This document shows positions 1 through 7,707 of a stretch of DNA of 64,000 nt, piece after piece; within the stretch, counting starts at the first letter, position 1; every line of letters begins with the position of its first letter. Position numbers and translations under genes: made by a program. A model generated the notes under the pieces. It saw only the letters and a program-made list of their open reading frames with translations. It searched no databases and had not been told where the DNA came from. Source of the DNA: Marinomonas hwangdonensis (GTDB taxonomy: Bacteria > Pseudomonadota > Gammaproteobacteria > Pseudomonadales > Marinomonadaceae). Location: positions 62,001 to 126,000 of the forward strand of contig NZ_RIZG01000007.1 in the NCBI RefSeq assembly GCF_003721245.1. Reading direction: 5' to 3'.

Positions 1-536
1 TCTGAATCGGCGGGCACCAAACAAGAAAAATGATCTACCCAAACGGATTTTTGATGGAAAGACTGTGGTAGTGCATCAAAACGATTGATAACCAGATCCA
101 CCTTGCCTTTTTCAACGTCATGAAAGCTAACGTCGCTTGGGTTCATCACATCCAGTATTACGTTAGGAGCTTCGTCTTGCAGTTTTTTCATCAGCGGCGG
201 TATCAGTGTGGCTTCTGCGTAGTCACTGGCCATGATGCGAAACACCCGCGAACTAGAGCCCGCTTCAAAATTTTGCCCAAGATGCAGTACTTCATCGACC
301 GCTTGTAGAATGCTTTGAACGCGTGGCTGTAGTTGTATGGCGAGGGCGGTGGGCATCATGCCATCGCTGGTTCTCACTAAGAGCGGATCATGAAATAAAT
401 CCCTTAAACGACGTAATCCATTACTCATTGCGGGTTGGGTAATGCCCAGCTGATTCGCGGCGTGGGTGACATTTTGCTCCCGTAGTAAGGAGTCTAGATA
501 ACGAAGTAAGTTGAGATCTATTTTGTCTAACTGCAT
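1..536 (-). CDS. LysR-family transcriptional regulator (3' end cut by window edge)
   Basis: Reading leftward from an ATG at 536, about 178 codons are open to the window edge, so the C-terminal part is missing. The first ~60 residues form a LysR winged helix-turn-helix: LDLNLL-like start (LDKIDLNLLRYLDSLL), then VTHAANQLGITQPAMSNGLRRLR and DPLLVRT. This style (LNLL, QPAMSNGLRRLR, DPLLVR) is typical of the NodD/NahR branch of LysR proteins. From about residue 90 the type-2 periplasmic-binding-like effector domain begins (FRIMASDYAEATLIPPL). The effector and target are not evident. The next gene, a sugar isomerase, is on the same strand upstream with a 98-nt gap holding a long inverted repeat, so co-transcription is uncertain. 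Confidence 0.9.
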   Translation of the reverse strand, partial: MQLDKIDLNLLRYLDSLLREQNVTHAANQLGITQPAMSNGLRRLRDLFHDPLLVRTSDGMMPTALAIQLQPRVQSILQAVDEVLHLGQNFEAGSSSRVFRIMASDYAEATLIPPLMKKLQDEAPNVILDVMNPSDVSFHDVEKGKVDLVINRFDALPQSFHQKSVWVDHFSCLVPADS

Positions 537-554
537 AGGGGAAAGAGCCCGTGT

Positions 555-622
555 CCACTAACGTAGGGGCTGCATCATACTTCATTTTAGTAATGAATAG
601 AATGATCTCCTACAGTTAGTGG
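555..622. repeat. Imperfect inverted repeat between isomerase and LysR genes
   Basis: CCACTAACGTAGG at 555-567 pairs with CCTACAGTTAGTGG at 609-622, and a smaller CATT/AATG pair lies in the loop. Neither strand shows a T-run after the stem, so it is not a typical intrinsic terminator. It lies between the stop of the isomerase gene (635) and the start of the LysR gene (536). It could be a processing or weak termination hairpin, or a regulator binding site. Confidence 0.45.
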
Positions 623-634
623 GGGTATGTAAGA

Positions 635-1819
635 CTAATGTATCAATTGCGCGATGACTTCATAGCAGGCCCCCATGGTGTGGTAATCGGTTTTTCCGGC
701 AGGGCTTTTGCAATCATCAAAGGCTTGGTTGTCTTGAGTTAAGATTCGAAACCAAGCGCCGTATTCATGGTCAATCATGTGGGACCAGCTGTATTGCCAC
801 AATTGCTGATATTTTTCCCAGTAGTGCGTCTCTTTGGTTAGGATGGCGAGCATGGCGGCAGCGGCAAAGGATTCTGCTTGCACCCAAAAATATTTGTCGC
901 CGTCGCAAATGTTACCTTCTGGATCGTAACCGTAACATAGACCACCGTTTGTCTTGTCCCAGGCTTTGTTCCACGCGGAGTCAAACAATGTTTGAGCGGT
1001 AGGAATCAGCCAATCAAGCGGTGAGCGCTGATGGATCAATAAGAGCAGTTTGGCCCATTCTGTCTGGTGGCCGGGCTGAAAGCCCCATGGGCGGAATAAG
1101 TGTTTGGGGTTGTCTTTGTTGTAATCCCAGTCCACTTGCCAATCTGGCGTGTAGTGTTCCCAAATCTCACCACCCGCTAATGCGGCTTGGCGTTGGCAAA
1201 TGTGCTTGGCGATGAGGGTGGCGCGTTCTAAATAGCGACTTTCTTGTGTGGCATCATAGGCGGCAAGCAGTGCTTCACAGCTGTGCATGTTGGCGTTTTG
1301 ACCACGGTAAGGGGAAACGTTTTGCCAATCACTGGAAATTTCATCTTTGTAGAGGCCAAACTTTTCGTCCCAAAAATGTTCTTCCATAGTATTGAAGGTT
1401 TCTTCTATCCAGGGAGTGGCTTCTTCTATCCCAGCTTGACAAGCCGTGGCGTAAGCCAGCATCACAAAAGCAAAGCCGTAACAATGGTTGGTTTCGTCGA
1501 GATTGTGCTCTTTACTGAGTAGCCAGACATAGCCACCATTTTCTCGACGATGTCGTTCGCGCAAAAACGTTAGCCCATGGCGAGTGGCATCGAGATACGC
1601 TTGCTTGCCTTCGGCTTGATAGGCTTTTGCATAGTTGAAAATAAAACGCGTGCTGCTGACGAGATGACGAGTGTCTGCATCGTAAATGTCGCCATTGTCT
1701 TTGAAAAAATGGAAAAATCCTCCTGCTGGGTCGATACAGTGTGGATGGTAAAAATGCATCGTCTTTTGGATGTGGTCTTTTAAAAAATCGACGGATTTAA
1801 ATGCGGGAAAAGCAGCCAT
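635..1819 (-). CDS. AGE-family sugar isomerase (D-mannose isomerase / N-acylglucosamine 2-epimerase type)
   Basis: The 394-aa protein has the all-alpha (alpha/alpha)6-barrel signature of the AGE superfamily. Seen in order are an Arg-containing STRFIF segment near residue 58, NANMHSCEALLAAYDAT, FQPGHQTEWAKLLLL and a C-terminal DYHTMGACYEVI. The conserved Arg and His residues of these motifs are the catalytic ones in the family. Length and motifs fit YihS-like aldose-ketose isomerases, and a D-mannose isomerase of this type has been characterised from Marinomonas mediterranea, so mannose to fructose isomerisation is the best guess. N-acylglucosamine 2-epimerase or cellobiose 2-epimerase activity cannot be excluded. 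An AGGA ribosome-binding site sits 7 nt before the ATG. The gene diverges from a ROK repressor across 172 nt, suggesting local sugar-responsive control. Confidence 0.85.
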   Translation of the reverse strand: MAAFPAFKSVDFLKDHIQKTMHFYHPHCIDPAGGFFHFFKDNGDIYDADTRHLVSSTRFIFNYAKAYQAEGKQAYLDATRHGLTFLRERHRRENGGYVWLLSKEHNLDETNHCYGFAFVMLAYATACQAGIEEATPWIEETFNTMEEHFWDEKFGLYKDEISSDWQNVSPYRGQNANMHSCEALLAAYDATQESRYLERATLIAKHICQRQAALAGGEIWEHYTPDWQVDWDYNKDNPKHLFRPWGFQPGHQTEWAKLLLLIHQRSPLDWLIPTAQTLFDSAWNKAWDKTNGGLCYGYDPEGNICDGDKYFWVQAESFAAAAMLAILTKETHYWEKYQQLWQYSWSHMIDHEYGAWFRILTQDNQAFDDCKSPAGKTDYHTMGACYEVIAQLIH

Positions 1820-1921
1820 GGTTTCGTCCTTTGCATTGGCTCTGTTGTATACTAGGAGCCTTTTTATTTTTGTTTAGATGGTTTGTTAGATCGAGTGCTT
1901 ACTTACCATCTTAATCGGTTG

Positions 1922-1954
1922 TATTATTAAATCAATGAGATTTATTTAATAATA
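1922..1954. promoter_or_regulatory. Perfect palindrome, candidate ROK operator
   Basis: TATTATTAAAT (1922-1932) and ATTTAATAATA (1944-1954) are perfect 11-bp inverted repeats with an 11-nt spacer, so the centres are 22 bp apart, or two helical turns. AT-rich palindromes with TTATT/AATAA flanks are known for NagC/Mlc-type ROK repressors. It lies 38 bp before the ROK start codon, between the divergent isomerase and ROK genes. A second, weaker 7-bp repeat (AGATGGT 1876-1882, ACCATCT 1905-1911) lies closer to the isomerase. The operator role is inferred. Confidence 0.5.
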
Positions 1955-1991
1955 GAGTTTAGCGTACGGGCATAATATAAGAGTAGGGAAT

Positions 1992-3215
1992 ATGAAGTCG
2001 TCAGGCAGTACCTCGGAACAAGGCCGTATTTATAACGAGCGCATTATTTTGCATTTGGCTCGACAGCATCCTGAGATTTCTCGTGTGAGCATTGCAGAGC
2101 GCACCGGGCTGAGTGCGCAAACCATTTCGGTGATTACCTCGTCTTTGCTTGAACGGCAGTTGTTACAGATTGACGGCAAGGTAAAAGGCCGTCGTGGGCA
2201 GCCTTCCGTTAAGTTGAGCATCAACAAGCAGGGCGCTTATGGATTGGGTATTAATGTTGATCGAGATCACATCAGTGCGGCTTTGCTCGATTTCAGCGGT
2301 GCTTGTATTTTATCACTGGAACGTATGGTGTCTTTCCCGACAGAGGATCTTGCCAAGAAAATCGCCCGTGACTTGATTGAAGAGGTAAAGGCGACTTTAG
2401 GAGCGGATTGGAACAAGGTTCAAGGGGTGGGGTTGGCCAAACCGGATTACATGGATTCTTGGCTAGAAACCTTAGTCACGGATTCGGATCAACGGGCGAA
2501 TTTAGACGGGTTAAAAGACGCCTTGGCCTATTGGCAGTCTGAGGCTTTTGAGTCTTGGTTGGCACAATTAACTGGCCTGACGTGTTTTTGTCAGAACGAC
2601 GCCGTCGCTGCTGCCACGAGTGAATTGCTTTTGTCCTCGCAAATACCACCACGCCATTTCTTTTACCTTTTTATCAGTACGGCGTGTGGCGGCAGTTTTG
2701 TTGCCAACGGTGAGTGTTATTCTGGCGCAAATGGCAACGCAGGCAGTTTTGGATTGATTCCCTCAGCGACGGGTAAGCACGGGCAATGGATTTTAGAGGC
2801 CTTGTCTTTGTCCTCTTTACGGCGTTACTTTATTGAAAAGCGGATTGAGTGGCCAACAACGAGCGATGCTTGGAACCAAGATCAATACGATGACATTATT
2901 GATCAATGGAGCTATGAAGTCGCGTTAGAAGTGACGCCCGCTTTGGCGTCCGTGGTCGCTTTGTATGACCCAGAGGCGATTCTTATTGGCGGACGCTTGC
3001 CAACGCGCGTCTTAAACGCTTTTATTGATTGCGTTGAGCGTACTTTACAATCCCACAGCATGTTGTCCTTGCCTGAAATACGCAGTGCGCAGACAGGTCA
3101 TACGGCTGGAGTATTAGGCGCGGCGGTATTGCCTTTGTACGAAACCTTTGCTCCGCAGCAAAACTTATTATTATTAAGCTCGAAAGAGAAGCGGGCCAGT
3201 CCAAGGGCGCTCTAG
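1992..3215 (+). CDS. ROK-family transcriptional regulator (NagC/XylR type)
   Basis: The 407-aa protein has an N-terminal winged helix-turn-helix (residues ~10-75, RVSIAERTGLSAQTISVITS, then GRRGQPSVKL) followed by a ROK ATPase-like sugar-binding fold (~85-390). Recognisable ROK elements are GLGINVDRDHISAALLDFSG, the QNDAVAAATSE segment and GANGNAGSFGLIP at the position of the usual GAxGExGH. The zinc-binding CxCGxxGCxE motif of most ROK proteins is absent, and the GH histidine is replaced, so it is likely a pure ligand-sensing repressor and not a kinase. It is divergent from the AGE sugar isomerase with a palindrome between them, and a TyrR-like regulator follows after 28 bp. The likely role is control of the isomerase by a sugar or sugar phosphate; the ligand is unknown. 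Confidence 0.85.
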   Translation: MKSSGSTSEQGRIYNERIILHLARQHPEISRVSIAERTGLSAQTISVITSSLLERQLLQIDGKVKGRRGQPSVKLSINKQGAYGLGINVDRDHISAALLDFSGACILSLERMVSFPTEDLAKKIARDLIEEVKATLGADWNKVQGVGLAKPDYMDSWLETLVTDSDQRANLDGLKDALAYWQSEAFESWLAQLTGLTCFCQNDAVAAATSELLLSSQIPPRHFFYLFISTACGGSFVANGECYSGANGNAGSFGLIPSATGKHGQWILEALSLSSLRRYFIEKRIEWPTTSDAWNQDQYDDIIDQWSYEVALEVTPALASVVALYDPEAILIGGRLPTRVLNAFIDCVERTLQSHSMLSLPEIRSAQTGHTAGVLGAAVLPLYETFAPQQNLLLLSSKEKRASPRAL

Positions 3216-3243
3216 GGTCCTGCTTTGACGTGAGAGAAAGACC

Positions 3244-4713
3244 ATGAGACTAGAAATACAATGTGAAGATAGAATTGGCATGGTGCGCGAAGCCCTTGAT
3301 CTTTTTATCCCTTATCAAATTGATTTGCGTTTGGTTGAGGTGGATACCAAGCGTCGTTGTCTTTATTGTGGTTTTTCAGATATTCCGTTTCCTAAACTGC
3401 AGCGTTTATTGGCCGATATACGCCGTTTAGACAGTGTTGAAGACGTTAAAACGGTGATGTTCACCCCGTCTGAACGAGAGCACAATGCCTTGTACACTTT
3501 ATTAGAGGCGTTGCCCGATGGCGTCATTTCTGTCGATTTAAAAGGTCAGATTACCATGGTGACAGAATTGGCTGCAGAAGATTTAAAAATGCCGATATCA
3601 GCACTTTTGCACAAACCTTTGCAACAATGCATCAAGGATCTTCATTTTTCGAAAGAAATGTGGGCGAACCCTCAAAATGGCGTGACAAAACGCATACAGA
3701 TTCGTGATAAGCCCTTGCTGCTGGAGATGAAGCCCATTTATGTCTGCGATGATGATGGCGTATCCATTCCTGCTGGTACTGTCATCTATGTGAAATCCAA
3801 AGCTCGTTTAGATCGACAGGCCGAACGTTTAAAACAAGCCCCAGACGCAGATAACCCCTTTGAGGCTTATTTTGATCCTACATTGATCAAAAGTACGGCG
3901 ATGAGAAATACCCTGCATCAGGCCAAGGCATTTGCTGAGGTATCCGTTCCCATGTTGGTACAAGGGGAAGTGGGCACAGGTAAGCGAGACTTGATCGACG
4001 CTTTATTTCAATATTGGTACAAACGACAGGGAGATCGCGACGCGCAACAGCGACGTTGCCATGCTCGTGAAGTTACGCCTCAGGTTTTTGCTGAGATGGC
4101 GCATCAATCCGGATGGTGGGTGATAGACGACATTGAATGCTTGGACGAGAGTGCGCAATCTGAGATGGTAAGCTGGCTTGCTCGGCAACCCAGTATGAGA
4201 TTGATTTGTGTGTCCTCACTGAGCCAAAGCCAATTAGCCAGCGGCACCCTATTAAATAAAGCCTTGTATTTTTCCATGGTGAAACTAGTAATCTCAGTTC
4301 CGCCATTGCGGGATCGAAAAGAGGACTTGGAAGGTTTGTTAAAGCAGTGTGTGGTTGCTTTGGCTGAGCGTTATCGCAAGCCTGTGCCTGCTATTTCCAA
4401 AGGGGCCTTGGTAAAACTGGCGTTGTACGATTGGCCTGGCAATCTTCAAGAGCTACATAACGTGTGTCTGCAAACCTTGCTATCGAAAGGGGCAGAGTGG
4501 TCTGACAATGACATTTCACTGCCAGACAGGGGGAGTAGTGTAGAGATGACCTTGCTAAATGGTTCACTAGAAGAGACGACTAAACACTGGGAAGCTAGCT
4601 TGCTGAAACAATTATATCCGCGTTTTCCAAGCACAAGGCGATTGGCAAAAGCCGTTGGTATGAGCCACAGTGCGATTGCAAACAAATTGAAAGAGTACGG
4701 GATTAAGGCATAA
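3244..4713 (+). CDS. TyrR/PhhR-like regulator with degenerate AAA+ domain
   Basis: The 489-aa protein shows the TyrR layout. An ACT domain comes first (1-75, MRLEIQCEDRIGMVREALDL), then a PAS segment (~80-190, LLEALPDGVISVDLKGQITM), a sigma-54-type AAA+ module (~215-420) and a C-terminal TyrR-type helix-turn-helix (STRRLAKAVGMSHSAIANKL). Walker A is present (GEVGTGKRDL). The GAFTGA loop that contacts sigma-54 is absent, as in E. coli TyrR, and Walker B reads WWVIDDIE instead of the usual LFLDEI. It should therefore act with sigma-70 or as a repressor. ACT domains normally bind aromatic amino acids. It lies 28 bp after the ROK gene, so the two may be co-transcribed. No aromatic amino acid gene is adjacent, so the targets are unknown. 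Confidence 0.8.
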   Translation: MRLEIQCEDRIGMVREALDLFIPYQIDLRLVEVDTKRRCLYCGFSDIPFPKLQRLLADIRRLDSVEDVKTVMFTPSEREHNALYTLLEALPDGVISVDLKGQITMVTELAAEDLKMPISALLHKPLQQCIKDLHFSKEMWANPQNGVTKRIQIRDKPLLLEMKPIYVCDDDGVSIPAGTVIYVKSKARLDRQAERLKQAPDADNPFEAYFDPTLIKSTAMRNTLHQAKAFAEVSVPMLVQGEVGTGKRDLIDALFQYWYKRQGDRDAQQRRCHAREVTPQVFAEMAHQSGWWVIDDIECLDESAQSEMVSWLARQPSMRLICVSSLSQSQLASGTLLNKALYFSMVKLVISVPPLRDRKEDLEGLLKQCVVALAERYRKPVPAISKGALVKLALYDWPGNLQELHNVCLQTLLSKGAEWSDNDISLPDRGSSVEMTLLNGSLEETTKHWEASLLKQLYPRFPSTRRLAKAVGMSHSAIANKLKEYGIKA

Positions 4714-4748
4714 AAAAACCAAGATTTGTAAAACAAAGCTTGGTTTTT
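4714..4748. terminator. Intrinsic terminator, usable from both strands
   Basis: AAAAACCAAG (4714-4723) and CTTGGTTTTT (4739-4748) form a 10-bp stem flanked by A- and T-runs, directly after the TyrR-like stop codon. The small gene on the minus strand ends at 4765, so the site can serve both converging genes. Confidence 0.85.
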
Positions 4749-4764
4749 ATCGATTTACAGGCCA

Positions 4765-4914
4765 TTAACGAATGCGGCGGTGAATACGACGACGCGTCTC
4801 TTCTTGCTCTATCTTAATCGGTTGCAACTTTACTTTAGGTTGCATGGCTTGTTTTTGGATGGTGACAAGCAAACAAGCAATTGCTGCAAGGGTAACAATA
4901 AATAATACTAACAT
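4765..4914 (-). CDS. Small single-pass membrane protein (49 aa)
   Basis: A short ORF on the minus strand encodes a peptide starting MLVLFIVTLAAIACLLVTI, a clear transmembrane segment of about 18 residues. A charged tail follows, with KVKLQPIKIEQEETRRRIH and an Arg/His-rich end. A GGAGA ribosome-binding site (minus strand, 4921-4925) lies 6 nt before the ATG at 4914. An ATG two codons upstream (4920) abuts the GGAGA and is less likely. It ends 17 bp from the terminator at 4714-4748, which also fits transcription of this strand. The positive-rich C-terminus predicts an N-out, C-in topology. I do not recognise a family. It may be an independent small-protein gene, as the neighbouring phosphatase gene is a separate unit upstream. 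Confidence 0.65.
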   Translation of the reverse strand: MLVLFIVTLAAIACLLVTIQKQAMQPKVKLQPIKIEQEETRRRIHRRIR

Positions 4915-5086
4915 AGTCATTCTCCAAACTGATTTGTCATACCATCATCATGGTGCATTATGGTGACAGGGTAAAGCGATTTGTGGTGCTTTTTGGTTCA
5001 ATAGATGTCTTTTCTGAGCTAGATCATCTTCGTGTAAGTCTTCTAGTTACTTACGTAAAATCAGCTGATAGAAGTTCACTATTTCA

Positions 5087-5908
5087 TCAAAGGTCGTATC
5101 TTTTTCGTAAATACTTAGCGACACCATCTTCATCATGATGACCGACTAAGTGACTGGCGGCTTGTTTCACGTGTTCAGCGGCGTTTTCCGTAGCAAAGGC
5201 TTCGTCGGCTACCTCAAACATGGATAAGTCGTTATCCCCATCACCAAACGCCAGTATTGTTTTGGCACCAATTTCTGCTTTTAGTTCCGCCAGTGCCGCC
5301 CCTTTATTGACATTGCTGTGATGAATGTCTAACCAGAAGGCATTAGGGTCATAGATACCGCCACCAGAATACGCCGTTAAGTGATCATGACCATGGGCGT
5401 CCTTAATGATGTTTTTAATGATCTCTGGGTGGCCCATGGCACTGATGTTAGTGATTCTTGCCGTGTGAGACAGCTCGTCTAGGGGGTGAAGGCTCATGTT
5501 TTCATGGCTTCCCAGTTCTTTAGCAATCCGATCGTCAGAGCCGCCTTGTAAAGCAGAATGATACACCCGGTGGGTGCCATCTTCTTCAAGGCAGAAAATA
5601 TACGGTGTGACCTTGTGAGTTCTGAATGAATCCAAAAGGGTGGTGATGTGGTTTTGACTGAGTAGATTATTGTGGCGATAGTGCTGTTTTTGAGGATTCC
5701 ACCATTCAACCCCATTTTTAAAAATTTGCCAGTTAGGAAAAGCGTGCCCTTGAATACACGGCATAGCGGCAAAGTGCGAGCGGCCTGTAACGACGGTATA
5801 AAACACACCGGCAGACTTAAGGCGTTCGAGTGTTTCAATGGTGTATTGCGATAGTCGCTGGTGTCGATTGAGCAGCGTGCCATCGAGATCAAATGCCACT
5901 AACTCCAT
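5087..5908 (-). CDS. Cof-type HAD-superfamily phosphatase
   Basis: The 273-aa protein carries all HAD motifs: motif I FDLDGTLLN near residue 8 (nucleophile Asp and acid/base Asp), motif II VTGRSHFA, the motif III lysine in NKGAALAEL, and motif IV GDGDNDLSMFE near residue 215. Between motifs II and III lies a type-IIB cap of about 110 residues, as in the YbiV/YidA (Cof) group. These enzymes dephosphorylate small phosphorylated metabolites such as sugar phosphates or FMN/PLP in the cytoplasm, and the substrate cannot be read from sequence. It is a single gene on the minus strand, 128 bp from hopJ. Confidence 0.88.
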   Translation of the reverse strand: MELVAFDLDGTLLNRHQRLSQYTIETLERLKSAGVFYTVVTGRSHFAAMPCIQGHAFPNWQIFKNGVEWWNPQKQHYRHNNLLSQNHITTLLDSFRTHKVTPYIFCLEEDGTHRVYHSALQGGSDDRIAKELGSHENMSLHPLDELSHTARITNISAMGHPEIIKNIIKDAHGHDHLTAYSGGGIYDPNAFWLDIHHSNVNKGAALAELKAEIGAKTILAFGDGDNDLSMFEVADEAFATENAAEHVKQAASHLVGHHDEDGVAKYLRKRYDL

Positions 5909-6035
5909 AACTTCCCCTTTTCAAGTATGATGTCTCTCATTGTATTTAATGAAGCGACGTATATTCAGTAAGACAGCCGGATACAAAGATTGTTCAATGT
6001 ATCAGGCTCTAGGGTAAAGCGCGATCATTTAGGCG

Positions 6036-6392
6036 TTATTCGCCTGAACGTTGAACCAATGCTGACGTGTCAAAGTGGATGCCTTTCCAGCCGTGTTGCA
6101 TAAACTGACGAATGTTCTGATGATCTGTGGCATCTGGGTTTTCTAGTACGTCAGTACGATAGAAGTGACCAAATAAGTGCAGTGTTTTTTCCTCAGGCAA
6201 TCCATGAAGCGTCGCAAAGGAGAAGAGCTTACACGATCCATTGTTTTCGTTGGCTGCATTGTGTTGATGGCCATTAGAAAAAGCCGAAGGGGTGAAATCG
6301 TATTCTTTTTCAATTACTTCAATCACTTCCTTGAATTCAACTTGCTCTGGTGTGCTGTTGATTTTCTCAAGTAAGGTATTTGTGTTTAGCAT
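6036..6392 (-). CDS. hopJ: HopJ-family protein
   Basis: A 118-aa soluble protein of the HopJ family. It has a short N-terminal helix (NTLLEKINSTPEQVEFKEVI), the family stretch YDFTPSAFSNG, CKLFSFATLHGL and a C-terminal HQNIRQFMQHGW segment. The family is named after a Pseudomonas type III effector, but close relatives are spread as chromosomal genes in bacteria without type III secretion, so a virulence role should not be assumed. The biochemical role is unknown. Of two in-frame ATGs (6398 and 6392), the second has an AGGA with 7-nt spacing and was chosen, as the first directly abuts the AGGA. The next gene downstream, the exporter, ends 44 bp further left on the same strand but has its own upstream neighbour. 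Confidence 0.82.
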   Translation of the reverse strand: MLNTNTLLEKINSTPEQVEFKEVIEVIEKEYDFTPSAFSNGHQHNAANENNGSCKLFSFATLHGLPEEKTLHLFGHFYRTDVLENPDATDHQNIRQFMQHGWKGIHFDTSALVQRSGE

Positions 6393-6435
6393 GACCATTT
6401 CCTATTCACAGTATTAAAAGATGGGTTTTGTGTTT

Positions 6436-7635
6436 TTAGCTTTTATGTTCAGTGTGTTGAACGGCGTAGTGTTCCGTGATTTTGAGGCAAGTAAAGGCGA
6501 TGATTCCGCATGTTGCCATGGTGCCTAACATAGGAATGAAAGTGCCATTGTGCAGCACACTTACCACGACACCAGCGACCGCGCCCAAACCAAATCGAGA
6601 GGTTCCGGCTAAAGCGGTGACGCTGCCATTATTGCCGTCTGCGTTTCTCATGGCGCCCGCCATAAAGCCACTGCCCAATATGCCCATTGGCCCCATAAAT
6701 AAAATGCTGGCGATGACGATGAGCGCCAAAGGTGGCTGATGAAAGAAGCTTAGTGTAATCATCAAGACTGACGAGAGAAGAGGAACAAAAATAGCGAAGC
6801 GTGTCAGTGTTTGCGTTCCTAATTTTTCTACATAGCGCCCATTAATCGTAGACGCTAACATCATGGCGATAACGTTAAGCCCCACTATGAACCCAAAATA
6901 GGCTGGATTAACGCCGTACAGCTCAATATAGACAAAGGAGGAGCCGGTGATAAAGCTCATCATGCCAGCAAAGTAAAATGCAGAAGCCACAAGGTAACCC
7001 ACCACGAGTTTATTCTTGAGCAGCAAACCATAGGTTTTTATCGAGGTCAGCAAAGACAGGGGAACCCGCTTTTCAACAGGCAAGGTTTCAGGAATGGTGC
7101 GTAAAAATAGGATAATGGCAATACCGGCTAGAATGCCTAAAAAAACAAAAATATAGTGCCAACTCAGTAAGGTTAAAATCGCACCACCTAGTATTGGCGC
7201 GATTAAGGGCGCAATGGCCATCACCAGCATAATCATCGACATGGTTTTAGCGAACTGATTGATCGACATGCCATCTTTGACAAGTGCGGGAACACACACG
7301 GCAACGGCCGCACCACCTAACGCCTGAATGGCCCGTCCTACCATGAGGATTTCAAAGTTAGGGGCAAGGGCGCACACAAAACTGCCAAGGGCAAACACCG
7401 TCAATCCACCCACGACCACTTTTCGTCGACCAATCGCATCTGAAATGGGGCCAAATAAAATTTGCAGTAAGGCAAAGACAATCAGATACATGCTGAGCGT
7501 CATTTGAATATAGCTAATATCCGTCTCTAAGCTTTTAGCAATAGTAGGGATGCTGGGTAAGTAAGCGTCAATGGCAAGAGGGGTTAAGCCTGAAAGCAGC
7601 CCAAGCACTAAAACAATGGGGAGAGAGAGTTGCAT
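6436..7635 (-). CDS. Bcr/CflA-family drug exporter (MFS, DHA1)
   Basis: The 399-aa protein has about 12 hydrophobic segments spread evenly, the size of Bcr/CflA proteins. Family landmarks are the early PLAIDAYLPSIPTIA (TM1), MFS motif A in loop 2-3 (GPISDAIGRRKVVVGG) and the antiporter motif C in TM5 (APLIAPILGGAIL). These proteins are proton-driven exporters of drugs or metabolites such as bicyclomycin, sulfonamides and cysteine in the inner membrane; the substrate here is unknown. AGG lies 6 nt before the ATG on the minus strand. A 15-bp tandem duplication lies just upstream. Bicyclomycin, a classical Bcr substrate, inhibits Rho, and a Rho paralogue lies 2 kb away; this is only a curiosity of context. 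Confidence 0.9.
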   Translation of the reverse strand: MQLSLPIVLVLGLLSGLTPLAIDAYLPSIPTIAKSLETDISYIQMTLSMYLIVFALLQILFGPISDAIGRRKVVVGGLTVFALGSFVCALAPNFEILMVGRAIQALGGAAVAVCVPALVKDGMSINQFAKTMSMIMLVMAIAPLIAPILGGAILTLLSWHYIFVFLGILAGIAIILFLRTIPETLPVEKRVPLSLLTSIKTYGLLLKNKLVVGYLVASAFYFAGMMSFITGSSFVYIELYGVNPAYFGFIVGLNVIAMMLASTINGRYVEKLGTQTLTRFAIFVPLLSSVLMITLSFFHQPPLALIVIASILFMGPMGILGSGFMAGAMRNADGNNGSVTALAGTSRFGLGAVAGVVVSVLHNGTFIPMLGTMATCGIIAFTCLKITEHYAVQHTEHKS

Positions 7636-7648
7636 AAGAAACCTGATA

Positions 7649-7678
7649 AGTAATAAACAAAAAAGTAATAAACAAAAA
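7649..7678. repeat. 15-bp tandem duplication
   Basis: Two exact head-to-tail copies of AGTAATAAACAAAAA occupy 7649-7663 and 7664-7678. They fall in the 72-bp gap before the exporter start codon (7635), so a change in copy number would alter promoter or leader spacing. On the transcribed strand they are T-rich. Confidence 0.85.
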
Positions 7679-7707
7679 AAGTGATATAACGAATGTTTTA
7701 AAGCGGC

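Noticed and set aside
6036..6392. HopJ as evidence for a type III secretion system
   Set aside because: HopJ homologues are widespread in bacteria without type III secretion; no secretion gene or chaperone is nearby.
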